Below the pieces are notes generated by a model. That model was not told where the DNA came from, made no database searches, and was given only the letters and a program-made list of their open reading frames with translations. A DNA stretch of 64,000 bases, from positions 3,782,001 to 3,846,000 of the forward strand of contig NZ_AP024651.1 in NCBI RefSeq assembly GCF_019977295.1. The letters are read 5' to 3'. Position numbers and translations under genes: made by a program. Source of the DNA: Arthrobacter sp. StoSoilB20. Its GTDB lineage: Bacteria; Actinomycetota; Actinomycetes; Actinomycetales; Micrococcaceae. How positions within the stretch are numbered: position 1 is the first letter of the stretch; each line of letters starts with the position of its first letter. Of the stretch, positions 41,894 through 50,097 are shown piece by piece.

Positions 41894-44607
41894 GTGGCCT
41901 TCTTCTTGGCCGGTGCCTTGCGGGTGGTGGTCCGCTTGACCGGGCCCTTGGCCCGCTTCTCGGCCAAAAGTTCGACGGCGCGTTCCCGGGTCAGTTCCTC
42001 CAACGAGGTTGAGCGGGGGACGGTGATGTTGGTGACGCCGTCAGTGATGTACGGACCGAAGCGGCCTTCCTTCACCACGATGTTCTTTTCCGAAACAGGA
42101 TCCGGACCGAACTCGGCCAGCGGAGGCACAGCGGCACGGGCGCCGCGCTGCTTGGGCTGGGAATAGATCTCCAGTGCCTGCTCCAGGGTGATCGTGAAGA
42201 TCTCCTCTTCCGAGCCGATGGACCGGGAATCCGTGCCCTTCTTCAGGTAGGGACCAAAGCGGCCGTTCTGCACCGTGATGGGGTTGCCGTCGGCATCCTC
42301 GCCCAGGACCCGGGGCAGGCTCATGAGCTGCAAGGCCTCGTCCAGGGTCACAGTGTCCACAGTCATGGACTTGAACAGTGAGCCCGTGCGCGGCTTGGCC
42401 TTGACGGGTTTCTTCGGCGGCTTGGGCTTGCCGTTCTTGTAATACTCCACCGGCTGGTTGGCCAGTTGTTCCTCGGTCATCTCGGGAATGATCTCGGTGA
42501 CGTAGGCCCCATAGCGGCCATTTTTGGCCACCACGGTGTGTCCGGTGTGGGGATCGGTTCCCAGCACCCGTTCCTCCGGGGCAGCGGTCTCCATGAGTTC
42601 TTTGGCTTTGTCGGCCGTGAGCTCATCCGGGGCCAGTTCCTCGGGGACGTTGGCACGCGCGGATTCCACTACCTCTCCGGTCTTCTCATCCACGGTGGGG
42701 ATGGAGCTTTCCAGGTAGGGTCCGAACTTGCCTACGCGGAGGGTAATGCCCTCGGCGATAGGTACGGAGTTGATTTCGCGGGCATCGATTTCGCCCAGGT
42801 TGTTCACAATGCTCAACAGGCCAGGATCGGCGTCTTCACCATAGTAGAAGTGCTTCAGCCAGGCGGCACCCACGGCCTGTCCGTTGGCGATCTTATCCAG
42901 GTCGCCTTCCATGTCCGCGGTGAACTCATAGTCCACGTAATCCGTGAAGTGCTGTTCCAGCAAACGGATCACGGAGAACGCAATCCAGCTGGGGACCAAG
43001 GCGGACCCCTGCTTACGGACGTAGCCACGGTCCTGGATGGTGGAAATGGTGGAGGCGTAAGTGGACGGGCGGCCGATGCCGCGCTTTTCCAGCTCAGCCG
43101 TCAGCGAAGCTTCGGTGTACCGAGGCGGCGGTGAGGTTTCGTGGCCCACAGCCAGGATGTCGGAGGCGGTGAGCTCATCGCCCTTGGCCACGTTGGGCAG
43201 GCGTCGGGCTTCGTCGGATTCATCGTCTCCGCGGCTCTCATCCTTGCCTTCTTCATAGGCGGCCAGGAAGCCGGGGAAGGTGATGACGGTGCCTGAAGCC
43301 GAGAATTCGGCGTCGCGTCCGTCAGCAGCCACGGCTCCGAGGCGGATGGTGGCCGTGGAGCCCTTGGCATCGGCCATCTGGGAGGCCACCGTGCGCTTCC
43401 AGATGAGCTCGTACAGCCGGAACTCGTCGCCGCTCAGCTGCTTGGCCACCTGGGCAGGGGTGCGGAAGGAGTCACCGGCGGGACGGATGGCCTCGTGGGC
43501 TTCCTGGGCATTGGCTGCCTTGTTGGCGTACACGCGTGGGCTCTGGGGTACGTACTCGGGGCCGTACAGCTCGGCAGCCTGGCGACGGGATGCCGTGAGG
43601 GCTTCATCGCTCAATGCCGAGGAGTCGGTACGCATATAGGTGATGTAGCCGTTTTCATACAGGCGTTGGGCTACCTGCATGGTGCTCTTGGAGGAGAAAC
43701 GCAGCTTGCGGCCGGCTTCCTGCTGAAGCGTCGAGGTGGTGAACGGCGCGGCAGGACGGCGGGTGTACGGCTTGGTATCGACGGAACGAACGCGGAATTC
43801 GGCGTTCTCCAGTCCAGCAGCCAAAGACGTAGCAAGTTCCTCGTTGAGGTGCACCACGGTGGAGGAGGTCAGCTGGCCGTTGTCGTTGAAATCGCGGCCA
43901 CTGGCAACCTTGGAACCGTCCACGGCAGCAAGCTTGGCTTTAAAGGACCCCGAGCCGGCACCGAATTGGCCCGTAAGGTCCCAGTAGGACGCGGCCCGGA
44001 AGGCCATGCGTTCGCGTTCACGGTCCACCACCATGCGGGTCACCACGGACTGCACGCGGCCCGCCGAGAGCCCGCGGGCAACCTTGCGCCACAGGACAGG
44101 AGAGATTTCGTAGCCGTACAGGCGGTCAAGGATACGGCGGGTTTCCTGGGCGTCCACCAGGGCGGTGTCGACATCGCGCAGGTTGTCCATGGCGCGGTGG
44201 ATGGCTTCCTTGGTGATTTCACCGAAGGTCATGCGGTAGACGGGAACCTTGGGTTTCAGGACCTCAAGGAGGTGCCATGCGATGGCTTCGCCTTCGCGGT
44301 CCCCATCGGTCGCGAGATAGAGCGCGTCAGCATCTTTCAGCTGCGCCTTGAGCTCGGCAACTTTTTTCTTTTTGTCCGGGGAGACAACGTAGTACGGCTT
44401 GAAGCCGTTTTCGACGTCGACGGCGAACTTGCCCAGCGAGGTCTTCTTCAGTTCTGCAGGGAGGTCCGAGGGCTGCGGGAGGTCCCGGATGTGGCCGATG
44501 GAAGCCTCGACGATGAAGCCCTCGCCAAGGTACTTGGCGATGGTCTTACTCTTGGCGGGAGACTCCACGATCACGAGTTTCTTGCCGGTTTTTGCCTTGC
44601 TGGGCAC
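41881..44607 (-). CDS. topA: DNA topoisomerase I (type IA)
   Basis: A 908-residue enzyme that relaxes negative supercoils. GTG 44607 has AGGAG four bases upstream; a frame extension to 44649 lacks support. The Toprim domain shows KLVIVESPAKSKTIAKYLG and TDGDREGEAIAWHL, and the catalytic Tyr lies in GYITYMRTDSSALS. Instead of zinc fingers the C-terminal half has repeated actinobacterial Topo_C units, each with a GRFGPYL or GRYGAYV motif and flanking T-x-E-x-A-L. It ends with a Lys/Ala tail (TRKAPAKKKATAKK) typical of the group. The tail's DNA has been duplicated just downstream (41790-41893). Confidence 0.97.
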   Translation of the reverse strand: MPSKAKTGKKLVIVESPAKSKTIAKYLGEGFIVEASIGHIRDLPQPSDLPAELKKTSLGKFAVDVENGFKPYYVVSPDKKKKVAELKAQLKDADALYLATDGDREGEAIAWHLLEVLKPKVPVYRMTFGEITKEAIHRAMDNLRDVDTALVDAQETRRILDRLYGYEISPVLWRKVARGLSAGRVQSVVTRMVVDRERERMAFRAASYWDLTGQFGAGSGSFKAKLAAVDGSKVASGRDFNDNGQLTSSTVVHLNEELATSLAAGLENAEFRVRSVDTKPYTRRPAAPFTTSTLQQEAGRKLRFSSKSTMQVAQRLYENGYITYMRTDSSALSDEALTASRRQAAELYGPEYVPQSPRVYANKAANAQEAHEAIRPAGDSFRTPAQVAKQLSGDEFRLYELIWKRTVASQMADAKGSTATIRLGAVAADGRDAEFSASGTVITFPGFLAAYEEGKDESRGDDESDEARRLPNVAKGDELTASDILAVGHETSPPPRYTEASLTAELEKRGIGRPSTYASTISTIQDRGYVRKQGSALVPSWIAFSVIRLLEQHFTDYVDYEFTADMEGDLDKIANGQAVGAAWLKHFYYGEDADPGLLSIVNNLGEIDAREINSVPIAEGITLRVGKFGPYLESSIPTVDEKTGEVVESARANVPEELAPDELTADKAKELMETAAPEERVLGTDPHTGHTVVAKNGRYGAYVTEIIPEMTEEQLANQPVEYYKNGKPKPPKKPVKAKPRTGSLFKSMTVDTVTLDEALQLMSLPRVLGEDADGNPITVQNGRFGPYLKKGTDSRSIGSEEEIFTITLEQALEIYSQPKQRGARAAVPPLAEFGPDPVSEKNIVVKEGRFGPYITDGVTNITVPRSTSLEELTRERAVELLAEKRAKGPVKRTTTRKAPAKKKATAKK

Positions 44608-44732
44608 GGTGCTCCTACAGAAAAAATGTGTAATTGGGCTGGTGCCCATATTGGCCTAGTTCACCATAGATTGCAGAATCCTGCGTTCTGGTACGGAAAC
44701 CAGGGCGGTCATTCGGTGACCCGGCCGGAAGG

Positions 44733-45443
44733 TTACTGCCCGGGTGCCACACGATCATCCGGGATCATTGACCACAAGGTTGCCACACGTTCGGCACCTT
44801 CGGGAATCTGCGTCGGATCCTCCAGCTCGTACTCCCTGACTACCTCACGGATTCTGTCCGCAAGTTCCTTCCGTTGCGGGTGGGTGAGGTAGAGCAGGTT
44901 GCTGGAGAGGACCACCGAAACCGGTTCATCTCCCCCTTCACCGCGCTGGCGGCGTTCTCCACGGGCTTTGGCGAACGCCGAAGCCCGTCGGCGGAAAGCA
45001 TCCAGCTCAAGGTCAACCACGGCTATCTCGGGACTGGCGACGCTGCCTCCGGAGATAGTGAAGTCTGTACCGGCTGCCTTCCAACGCCGCTCGCGCGCGT
45101 CCCCCGCATTTTCGGCCGGTGCCACGATTCCCCATTTCTGGAGGGCACGGAGGTGGTAGCTCATGGCACTGGGGGTGAGGCCCGTACGCGCAGCGAGTTC
45201 AGTGGCGGTGTGGCTCACCTGGGTGGCGTAGAGCTCGGAGATGACCTCGATGCGTGCAGCGTGCGCCAAGGCACGGATAGCCTTGGGGTCGGTGATCTCA
45301 ACCGTCTTCTCGGCCCGCTTCCGCCGCGGAACGTCTCCTGACGTTTGGGATGTCTCGTTGTTCGCAATCACTTGATCAGTGTAGTCAGGGTCACTAACCG
45401 GACCAGCGGAGTTCATTCCCGCCGGCGTCGCGTCGCTGCTCAT
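44733..45443 (-). CDS. ArsR-family winged-helix regulator
   Basis: A 236-residue protein. After a 50-residue disordered N-terminus, residues about 50-120 form an ArsR/HTH_20 winged helix (DPKAIRALAHAARIEVISEL, ELAARTGLTPSAMSYHLRAL, RERRWKAAGTDFTI). The C-terminal half is a helical region (FRRRASAFAKARGERRQRG) ending in DELEDPTQIPEGAERV-like acidic sequence. No metal-binding cysteines are seen. The start overlaps the methyltransferase stop by 4 bp, so the two are co-translated, an association also found in related genomes. Target unknown. Confidence 0.85.
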   Translation of the reverse strand: MSSDATPAGMNSAGPVSDPDYTDQVIANNETSQTSGDVPRRKRAEKTVEITDPKAIRALAHAARIEVISELYATQVSHTATELAARTGLTPSAMSYHLRALQKWGIVAPAENAGDARERRWKAAGTDFTISGGSVASPEIAVVDLELDAFRRRASAFAKARGERRQRGEGGDEPVSVVLSSNLLYLTHPQRKELADRIREVVREYELEDPTQIPEGAERVATLWSMIPDDRVAPGQ

Positions 45444-47089
45444 GTGCCGGCCTCTGCTGGGTCCGGAAGCAGGAATCCCTCGAGGACGAGGTTGGTGACG
45501 TCGCGGTACAAGCCATCCCTGAAGGCATCCTCGTCGAAGTCTTCACCGCCTCCCAGCAGGGAGACCAGGGCTGCCACGATCTGCCGGACCGAGAGCTCTC
45601 CATCGCAGGCAGATGCGAAACCTGCAAGTTCCGTGCTGAGCAGATTGGTCCTTCGGAGACCGGCACCCTGCCTGAGGAGGATAACGCCCGGGTGGGCAGC
45701 ACCGGGGCGTTGGTGTCGTTCTTCGGTCACGTCCTCCGCTACCAGCAGGTGCGCCTCGGGCACGGCGTTGGCCGCCACCCAATCGGCCCGTTCAACGGCC
45801 GCACCCAGATGGGGTCCAATGGGTTGCTCGATGGGATAGGTAATCTCCTCGAAGCGGCTGATGATGGCCTGCTGCCCGGCCTCCGGGCGGCGTAACCAGA
45901 TCATGCCGAAGCCCACGCCCTCCACGTTCCGGGACGCGAAGTCATCAAGGTAGGAAGCATAGGACTCTTTGTATTGCTCGCGGTCACGGTTCTGAGAGGC
46001 ATCCTGCAGCCAGGTCTCGGCGTACTGTTCCGGATCCACTTGCTCGCGTTGAATGAACCACACGTCAAGTTCCGCGTCCTTGAGCCATTCCTTGGGACGG
46101 TCCTTCCAGTCCGTTCCCTCAGTGACCTCCCAATTTCCCAGCATCTGGGCGGTGCCCCCGGGCGCAAGGACCCCCGAGATCGACTGCACCAACGAAGCCA
46201 CAATTCCGTCTCCGGGAAGCCCACCGTCACGGTAGGTGAATTGGTCCGAGGAGGACTCCCCGCCTTTCCTTGGCGTGATCACGAAGGGAGGGTTGGATAC
46301 CACCAGTCCGAACTTTTCGCCCGCCACTGGTTCCAGGAGCGATCCCAGCCGCAGGCTTACCCGGCTTTCCAGATCCTGCGGATCCAGTTCAAGTTCCGCA
46401 GCGTTCAGCAGGAGGTTGAACCGGGTGAAAGCCAGCGCGCGTTCGGAGATGTCCGTAGCCGTGACGTGCTCGCAATGGTGCAGGAGGTGGAACGTTTGAA
46501 TCCCGCATCCGGTCCCCAGGTCCAGGGCACGTTGGGTGTGTTCCCTGATGGTCGTCTGGACCAGCGTCGTGGAGGCGCGCCCGATGCCCAGGACATGGTC
46601 ATGACGAAGGACCCCCGGCTGCTGGTGGGCAGCGAGATCACTGGCTACCCAAAGTTCGGCACCGCCGCTGCCGTCGGCATTCGCATCCCAACCGTAAGGG
46701 CGTAAATCAACCGTGACCCGGACAACGCCGGCGTCCACCGTGGCCAGGCCGAGGTCCACGAGTCCTTGGCTGCGGATTCCAGGCAGGGCAGAGTCAACCT
46801 CCGCCACGGACTGCGGGACGGCCAACAGCCAGAGACGGACCACCACAGCCAGTGCCCGGACAGCGGGATCGTGCGAGTCCGTCAGCCGCTCGGTGGCCAA
46901 GAGGGCGGGCACCACCTGGTCCCGGCCAAGGGCCGCTGAGGCCGACTCCCCCAGGAGGGCAGCAACGCCGTCCACGGTGTAGGAGATGGCCTGAAGGTCC
47001 CCGGCGAGAACCTGGAGCAGGCCGGGCTGGTCGCTTCGGGGAGCATCATCGGTATTGCCTGCAGTAAAGGCGAAAGCTGTGTCAGTCAC
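45440..47089 (-). CDS. Class I SAM-dependent methyltransferase (PrmC/RlmG-like)
   Basis: A 549-residue protein. About 150 N-terminal residues form a helical domain of unknown role (DUF7059-like). A Rossmann methyltransferase domain follows, with motif I ALDLGTGCGIQTFHLL, the post-I acid region VTATDISERALAF and the catalytic-type motif LVVSNPPFVITP. NPPF is typical of enzymes that methylate amide or exocyclic amino nitrogens (PrmC, RsmC, RlmG). A roughly 150-residue C-terminal extension follows. The substrate, rRNA or protein, is not decided by sequence. A TACACT hexamer just before the GTG suggests a leaderless transcript. It is divergent from the lipoprotein at 47182. Confidence 0.85.
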   Translation of the reverse strand: MTDTAFAFTAGNTDDAPRSDQPGLLQVLAGDLQAISYTVDGVAALLGESASAALGRDQVVPALLATERLTDSHDPAVRALAVVVRLWLLAVPQSVAEVDSALPGIRSQGLVDLGLATVDAGVVRVTVDLRPYGWDANADGSGGAELWVASDLAAHQQPGVLRHDHVLGIGRASTTLVQTTIREHTQRALDLGTGCGIQTFHLLHHCEHVTATDISERALAFTRFNLLLNAAELELDPQDLESRVSLRLGSLLEPVAGEKFGLVVSNPPFVITPRKGGESSSDQFTYRDGGLPGDGIVASLVQSISGVLAPGGTAQMLGNWEVTEGTDWKDRPKEWLKDAELDVWFIQREQVDPEQYAETWLQDASQNRDREQYKESYASYLDDFASRNVEGVGFGMIWLRRPEAGQQAIISRFEEITYPIEQPIGPHLGAAVERADWVAANAVPEAHLLVAEDVTEERHQRPGAAHPGVILLRQGAGLRRTNLLSTELAGFASACDGELSVRQIVAALVSLLGGGEDFDEDAFRDGLYRDVTNLVLEGFLLPDPAEAGT

Positions 47090-47181
47090 CTTGCAAGTGT
47101 AGGTGCGGCGGGCAAGGCCTTGCGGGGCCGATCCGGGCTATGTGGACGAAGGACCCCATTGGAACCCGGTAGCGTGGAATC

Positions 47182-47625
47182 ATGCTCAACTTCTCCTCCA
47201 CAAGGCGCCGCGCGGGCCTTGTTGCCCTGGCCGCTGCTGTCCTGCTGGGGGCCGGCGCCTGCCAAGCGCCCGTTAACATCGCAGATGCAGACGTTCCTGC
47301 CTGGAAGGAAAAGGTCCTTCCGGCAGCAAACGGCGCGGTTCTGGAGGACTCAGGCAAGATCCTCAACAGGGATCCGCTGGTGAAGGAATCGACCAGTGTC
47401 CCCGCCGGAACCTACACGCTCACCATGGCCTGCGACGGCGGCGGCAAGGCTTACTTCGCAGTCTCTTCAAGTGGAAACAAGATTGCCGATGCCGCAGCTG
47501 CATGCAACGGCAGCCTGGATGTGGTGAAAATCAAAGTGCCCGCAACTGGTCCGATCAACATCTCCACCAGCAGCGTTGACGCCCCGTTGATCTACGCCTA
47601 CCATCTGGCTCCAACCACAAGCTAG
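47182..47625 (+). CDS. Small secreted lipoprotein, paralogue 1
   Basis: A 147-residue protein with a type II signal peptide (STRRRAGLVALAAAVLLG, lipobox GAGAC). The mature part is a small beta-rich domain with VPAGTYTLTMACDGGGKAYFAV and a later paired Cys (AAACNGSL), suggesting one disulfide. It is a diverged tandem paralogue of the next gene, which has the equivalent LPAGTYAVTLACRG and LGCANA. Function unknown; it should be anchored on the outer face of the membrane. Confidence 0.78.
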   Translation: MLNFSSTRRRAGLVALAAAVLLGAGACQAPVNIADADVPAWKEKVLPAANGAVLEDSGKILNRDPLVKESTSVPAGTYTLTMACDGGGKAYFAVSSSGNKIADAAAACNGSLDVVKIKVPATGPINISTSSVDAPLIYAYHLAPTTS

Positions 47626-47689
47626 GACCCGCCAGAACCTGGCTCCGCAGGGCCTTCAGACGGAGGCCCCCCGGGCGTAAAGTCAGTGC

Positions 47690-48220
47690 ATGGGCAGCAA
47701 GGCAGCTTGCTCGGTGAGGCCACAGCGGCTGGCGAGGGCCGCCGTCGTGCTTCTTGTTGTCCTGTGCGGCGGCGTGGCCGGTTGCGAGTACACCTATGAG
47801 GACGGCGGCAAGCCGGAAGCGAGTGCCACCTCCACGGCGGGAAATATTGCGCTTCCGCCTGATCCGGCACTGGAAGAAACCGTCAGCGGCGAGGCCCTGG
47901 AAGAATGGGCGAAAGCTGCGCTGCCCGAATCCCAAGGGCAGTCGTTCTACTCCAGCAACGGCTACCTGAACCCCGGTGAGTCCAAGTCCGAGCAAACTGT
48001 GCAGTTGCCCGCTGGAACGTACGCCGTAACGTTGGCATGCCGCGGCACGCGTCGTGTGTCCTTCGATGTCACATTGAACGGGGTCGCCTTGGTGGACCTG
48101 ACCTTGGGATGCGCCAACGCCAGGGTGAGCGTTGTCCAACTGGATAAAGACGCCATCCTGTCCATCACCGTTGGATCCAGGTCCGATGCCAACTTCGCCT
48201 ACCGGGTCAGCCGGCTCTGA
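47690..48220 (+). CDS. Small secreted lipoprotein, paralogue 2
   Basis: A 176-residue lipoprotein (signal core ARAAVVLLVVLCGGV, lipobox VAGC) with a Ser/Thr-rich linker. A C-terminal domain matches paralogue 1: QLPAGTYAVTLACRGTRRVSF and a second Cys in LTLGCANARV. It lies 64 bp after paralogue 1. A TAAAGT hexamer shortly before the ATG suggests its own, possibly leaderless, transcript. Function unknown. Confidence 0.76.
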   Translation: MGSKAACSVRPQRLARAAVVLLVVLCGGVAGCEYTYEDGGKPEASATSTAGNIALPPDPALEETVSGEALEEWAKAALPESQGQSFYSSNGYLNPGESKSEQTVQLPAGTYAVTLACRGTRRVSFDVTLNGVALVDLTLGCANARVSVVQLDKDAILSITVGSRSDANFAYRVSRL

Positions 48221-48228
48221 ACCCGGCC

Positions 48229-49125
48229 TTACGCTGCTTCGCAGCCTCCGGGGCAGCGCAGCGTTTCCGGGCTTGAAGCACACTCGGCACAGTAAAGGGT
48301 CAAGGTCCGGCAGCTGAGGTTGGAGCAGTTCTCGAACTTGTTGGTGGGAGCGGAGCAGCGCACGCATTCACCGATGGTCTTGGCGTCCTCGCTGAACTCA
48401 ACGTGCATGCGCTTGTCAAAGACGTACAGGGAACCTTCCCAGAGGCCCTTGTCCTTGAACGTTTCGCCGTAGCGGACAATCCCGCCATCGAGCTGGTACA
48501 CCTCTTTGAAGCCCCTGTTGACCATCAGGCTGGACAAGACCTCGCAGCGGATTCCGCCAGTGCAATAGGTAACAACGGGCTTATCCTTGAGGTCGTCGTA
48601 CTTGCCCGAGTCGAGTTCCTTGATGAAGTCATGCGTGGTGTCCACGTCCGGAACGATCGCATCCTTGAACTTGCCGATCTGTGCCTCGAACGCGTTGCGG
48701 CCATCAAAGAACACCACGTCCTCGCCGCTGGACTTCTTCGCATCCACCAACGCGTGGAGTTCCTCCGGCTGCAGGTGTTTGCCGCCGCCCACCACGCCCT
48801 GGTCATCAACCCTGAGTTCCCCGGGAGCACCGAACGACACGATTTCATCGCGGACCTTGACGCTGAGGCGCGGGAAATCTGCGGCGCCTCCCTCCGACCA
48901 CTTGAAGTCGATCCCGTGGAAGCCCTTATATTCGCGTGTGGTCTTCACGTACTGCTTCATGTTGTTCAGTTCGCCGCCCACCGTGGCGTTGATGCCGTCC
49001 TTCGAGATGAGGATCCGGCCGGTGAGCCCAAGTTTCTCGCAGAGGGCACGCTGCCATAGACGCACGGCGTCGGGGTCGGCGATCGGGGTAAAGCCATAGA
49101 AGAGCACAATTCGGTTCAAAGCCAC
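48229..49125 (-). CDS. trhO: tRNA uridine(34) hydroxylase, rhodanese family (TrhO/UPF0176)
   Basis: A 298-residue protein of the TrhO/YceA family, which hydroxylates U34 of certain tRNAs using prephenate-linked or oxygen-dependent chemistry. The N-terminal acylphosphatase-like part has [13 protein letters not shown] and [13 protein letters not shown]. The rhodanese domain carries [13 protein letters not shown] and the active loop [11 protein letters not shown] with its catalytic Cys. A Cys-rich C-terminus ([19 protein letters not shown] then CAECASS) probably binds zinc. It starts at GTG 49125 and converges closely with the lipoprotein gene. Confidence 0.93.
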   Translation of the reverse strand: MALNRIVLFYGFTPIADPDAVRLWQRALCEKLGLTGRILISKDGINATVGGELNNMKQYVKTTREYKGFHGIDFKWSEGGAADFPRLSVKVRDEIVSFGAPGELRVDDQGVVGGGKHLQPEELHALVDAKKSSGEDVVFFDGRNAFEAQIGKFKDAIVPDVDTTHDFIKELDSGKYDDLKDKPVVTYCTGGIRCEVLSSLMVNRGFKEVYQLDGGIVRYGETFKDKGLWEGSLYVFDKRMHVEFSEDAKTIGECVRCSAPTNKFENCSNLSCRTLTLYCAECASSPETLRCPGGCEAA

Positions 49126-49320
49126 TATTCAAGGGTACTTGGTGCAGTAAAATCGCCGGGCGGCAGGACTGCCGGACCAAGTGCCGGGGCAGCTGCGGGG
49201 GTTGCTGCCGGGGCATGTTCTGCGGTGGCTGCCGCGGGGAGAAGTCACAATTGCATAAGCAACCATTCCGGCGCTGATCCGGCTCTGTTGCTTCATGGTG
49301 TGCTGGCATACTCTCTCTAC

Positions 49321-50016
49321 ATGAGTCCAGACGCCTTGGTTGAAGACATTGCGCACCTCTTGGAAGTCTGGGTAGCCGGCTGGTCCGGCTGCCGGGGCTA
49401 CGAGTCACGCCAGGAAGGCCGCTTCCCTGCCGCACTTCGCGCCGACAAGACCGGTGACTGGGAGTATTTTGCCCATGATCCCTCGGACGAAGAGTTCACC
49501 GCCCTGGCGGCTAAAACCGCAGAAGCTCCCACCCGGATCCTGACGGTCCTTACCAACGACGTCCAACGCTACAAGTACCTCGCGGAACAGCACGGGCTGA
49601 CCGTGACCTCCGCATCGCAAACCATGATGATCGTGGACATGGAAACCCAGGATGCCGAGGATCCCTGGCTCCCGGACGATGACCTGGAACTGGCTACCTC
49701 CGAATCCAACGGGGTCCACTACGCGGTGGTCCATTCCGGCGAGCAGGTAGCTGCGAGCGGACGGGTCTTCGTGGTGGACGGGACCGCCGTCTTCGACAAA
49801 ATCGTCACCGAACCGGACTTCCAACGGCGTGGGTTGGGCAGCTTCATCATGAAGGCCCTGGCCGCCCAAGCTTTTTCCCACGATGTCGAGAACGGGCTGC
49901 TGCTGGCATCCCTGGACGGTCAGAAACTGTACTCCCACCTCGGCTGGGAAGTGGTGGGGCACGTGCTCATGATGTCCGCCAGCGGCACCGAAGGATCTGA
50001 TCTCTCGGGGCTGTAA
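49321..50016 (+). CDS. GNAT-family N-acetyltransferase
   Basis: A 231-residue protein. The acetyl-CoA site is in the C-terminal third: VFDKIVTEPDFQRRGLGSFIMKALAAQ carries the Q-R-R-G-L-G pyrophosphate loop. SLDGQKLYSHLGWEVVGHV completes the fold. The N-terminal half is a second, degenerate GNAT-like region (WVAGWSGCRGYESRQEGRF). ATG 49321 was chosen because the upstream frame has no similarity and CATACT lies 11 bases before it as a possible -10 of a leaderless mRNA. Substrate unknown. Confidence 0.85.
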   Translation: MSPDALVEDIAHLLEVWVAGWSGCRGYESRQEGRFPAALRADKTGDWEYFAHDPSDEEFTALAAKTAEAPTRILTVLTNDVQRYKYLAEQHGLTVTSASQTMMIVDMETQDAEDPWLPDDDLELATSESNGVHYAVVHSGEQVAASGRVFVVDGTAVFDKIVTEPDFQRRGLGSFIMKALAAQAFSHDVENGLLLASLDGQKLYSHLGWEVVGHVLMMSASGTEGSDLSGL

Positions 50017-50038
50017 CTGCCCGCGGTCGTGTTGGGTT

Positions 50039-50068
50039 CGACGGCGGCGCCCGCGGGTGCCGCCGTCG
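50039..50068 (+). terminator. Hairpin downstream of the GNAT gene
   Basis: CGACGGCGGC pairs perfectly with GCCGCCGTCG around a 10-base loop, 23 bp after the stop codon. There is no T-tract. Confidence 0.5.
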
Positions 50069-50097
50069 GCATGGCTGCACAGTGACAGAATGATTCG

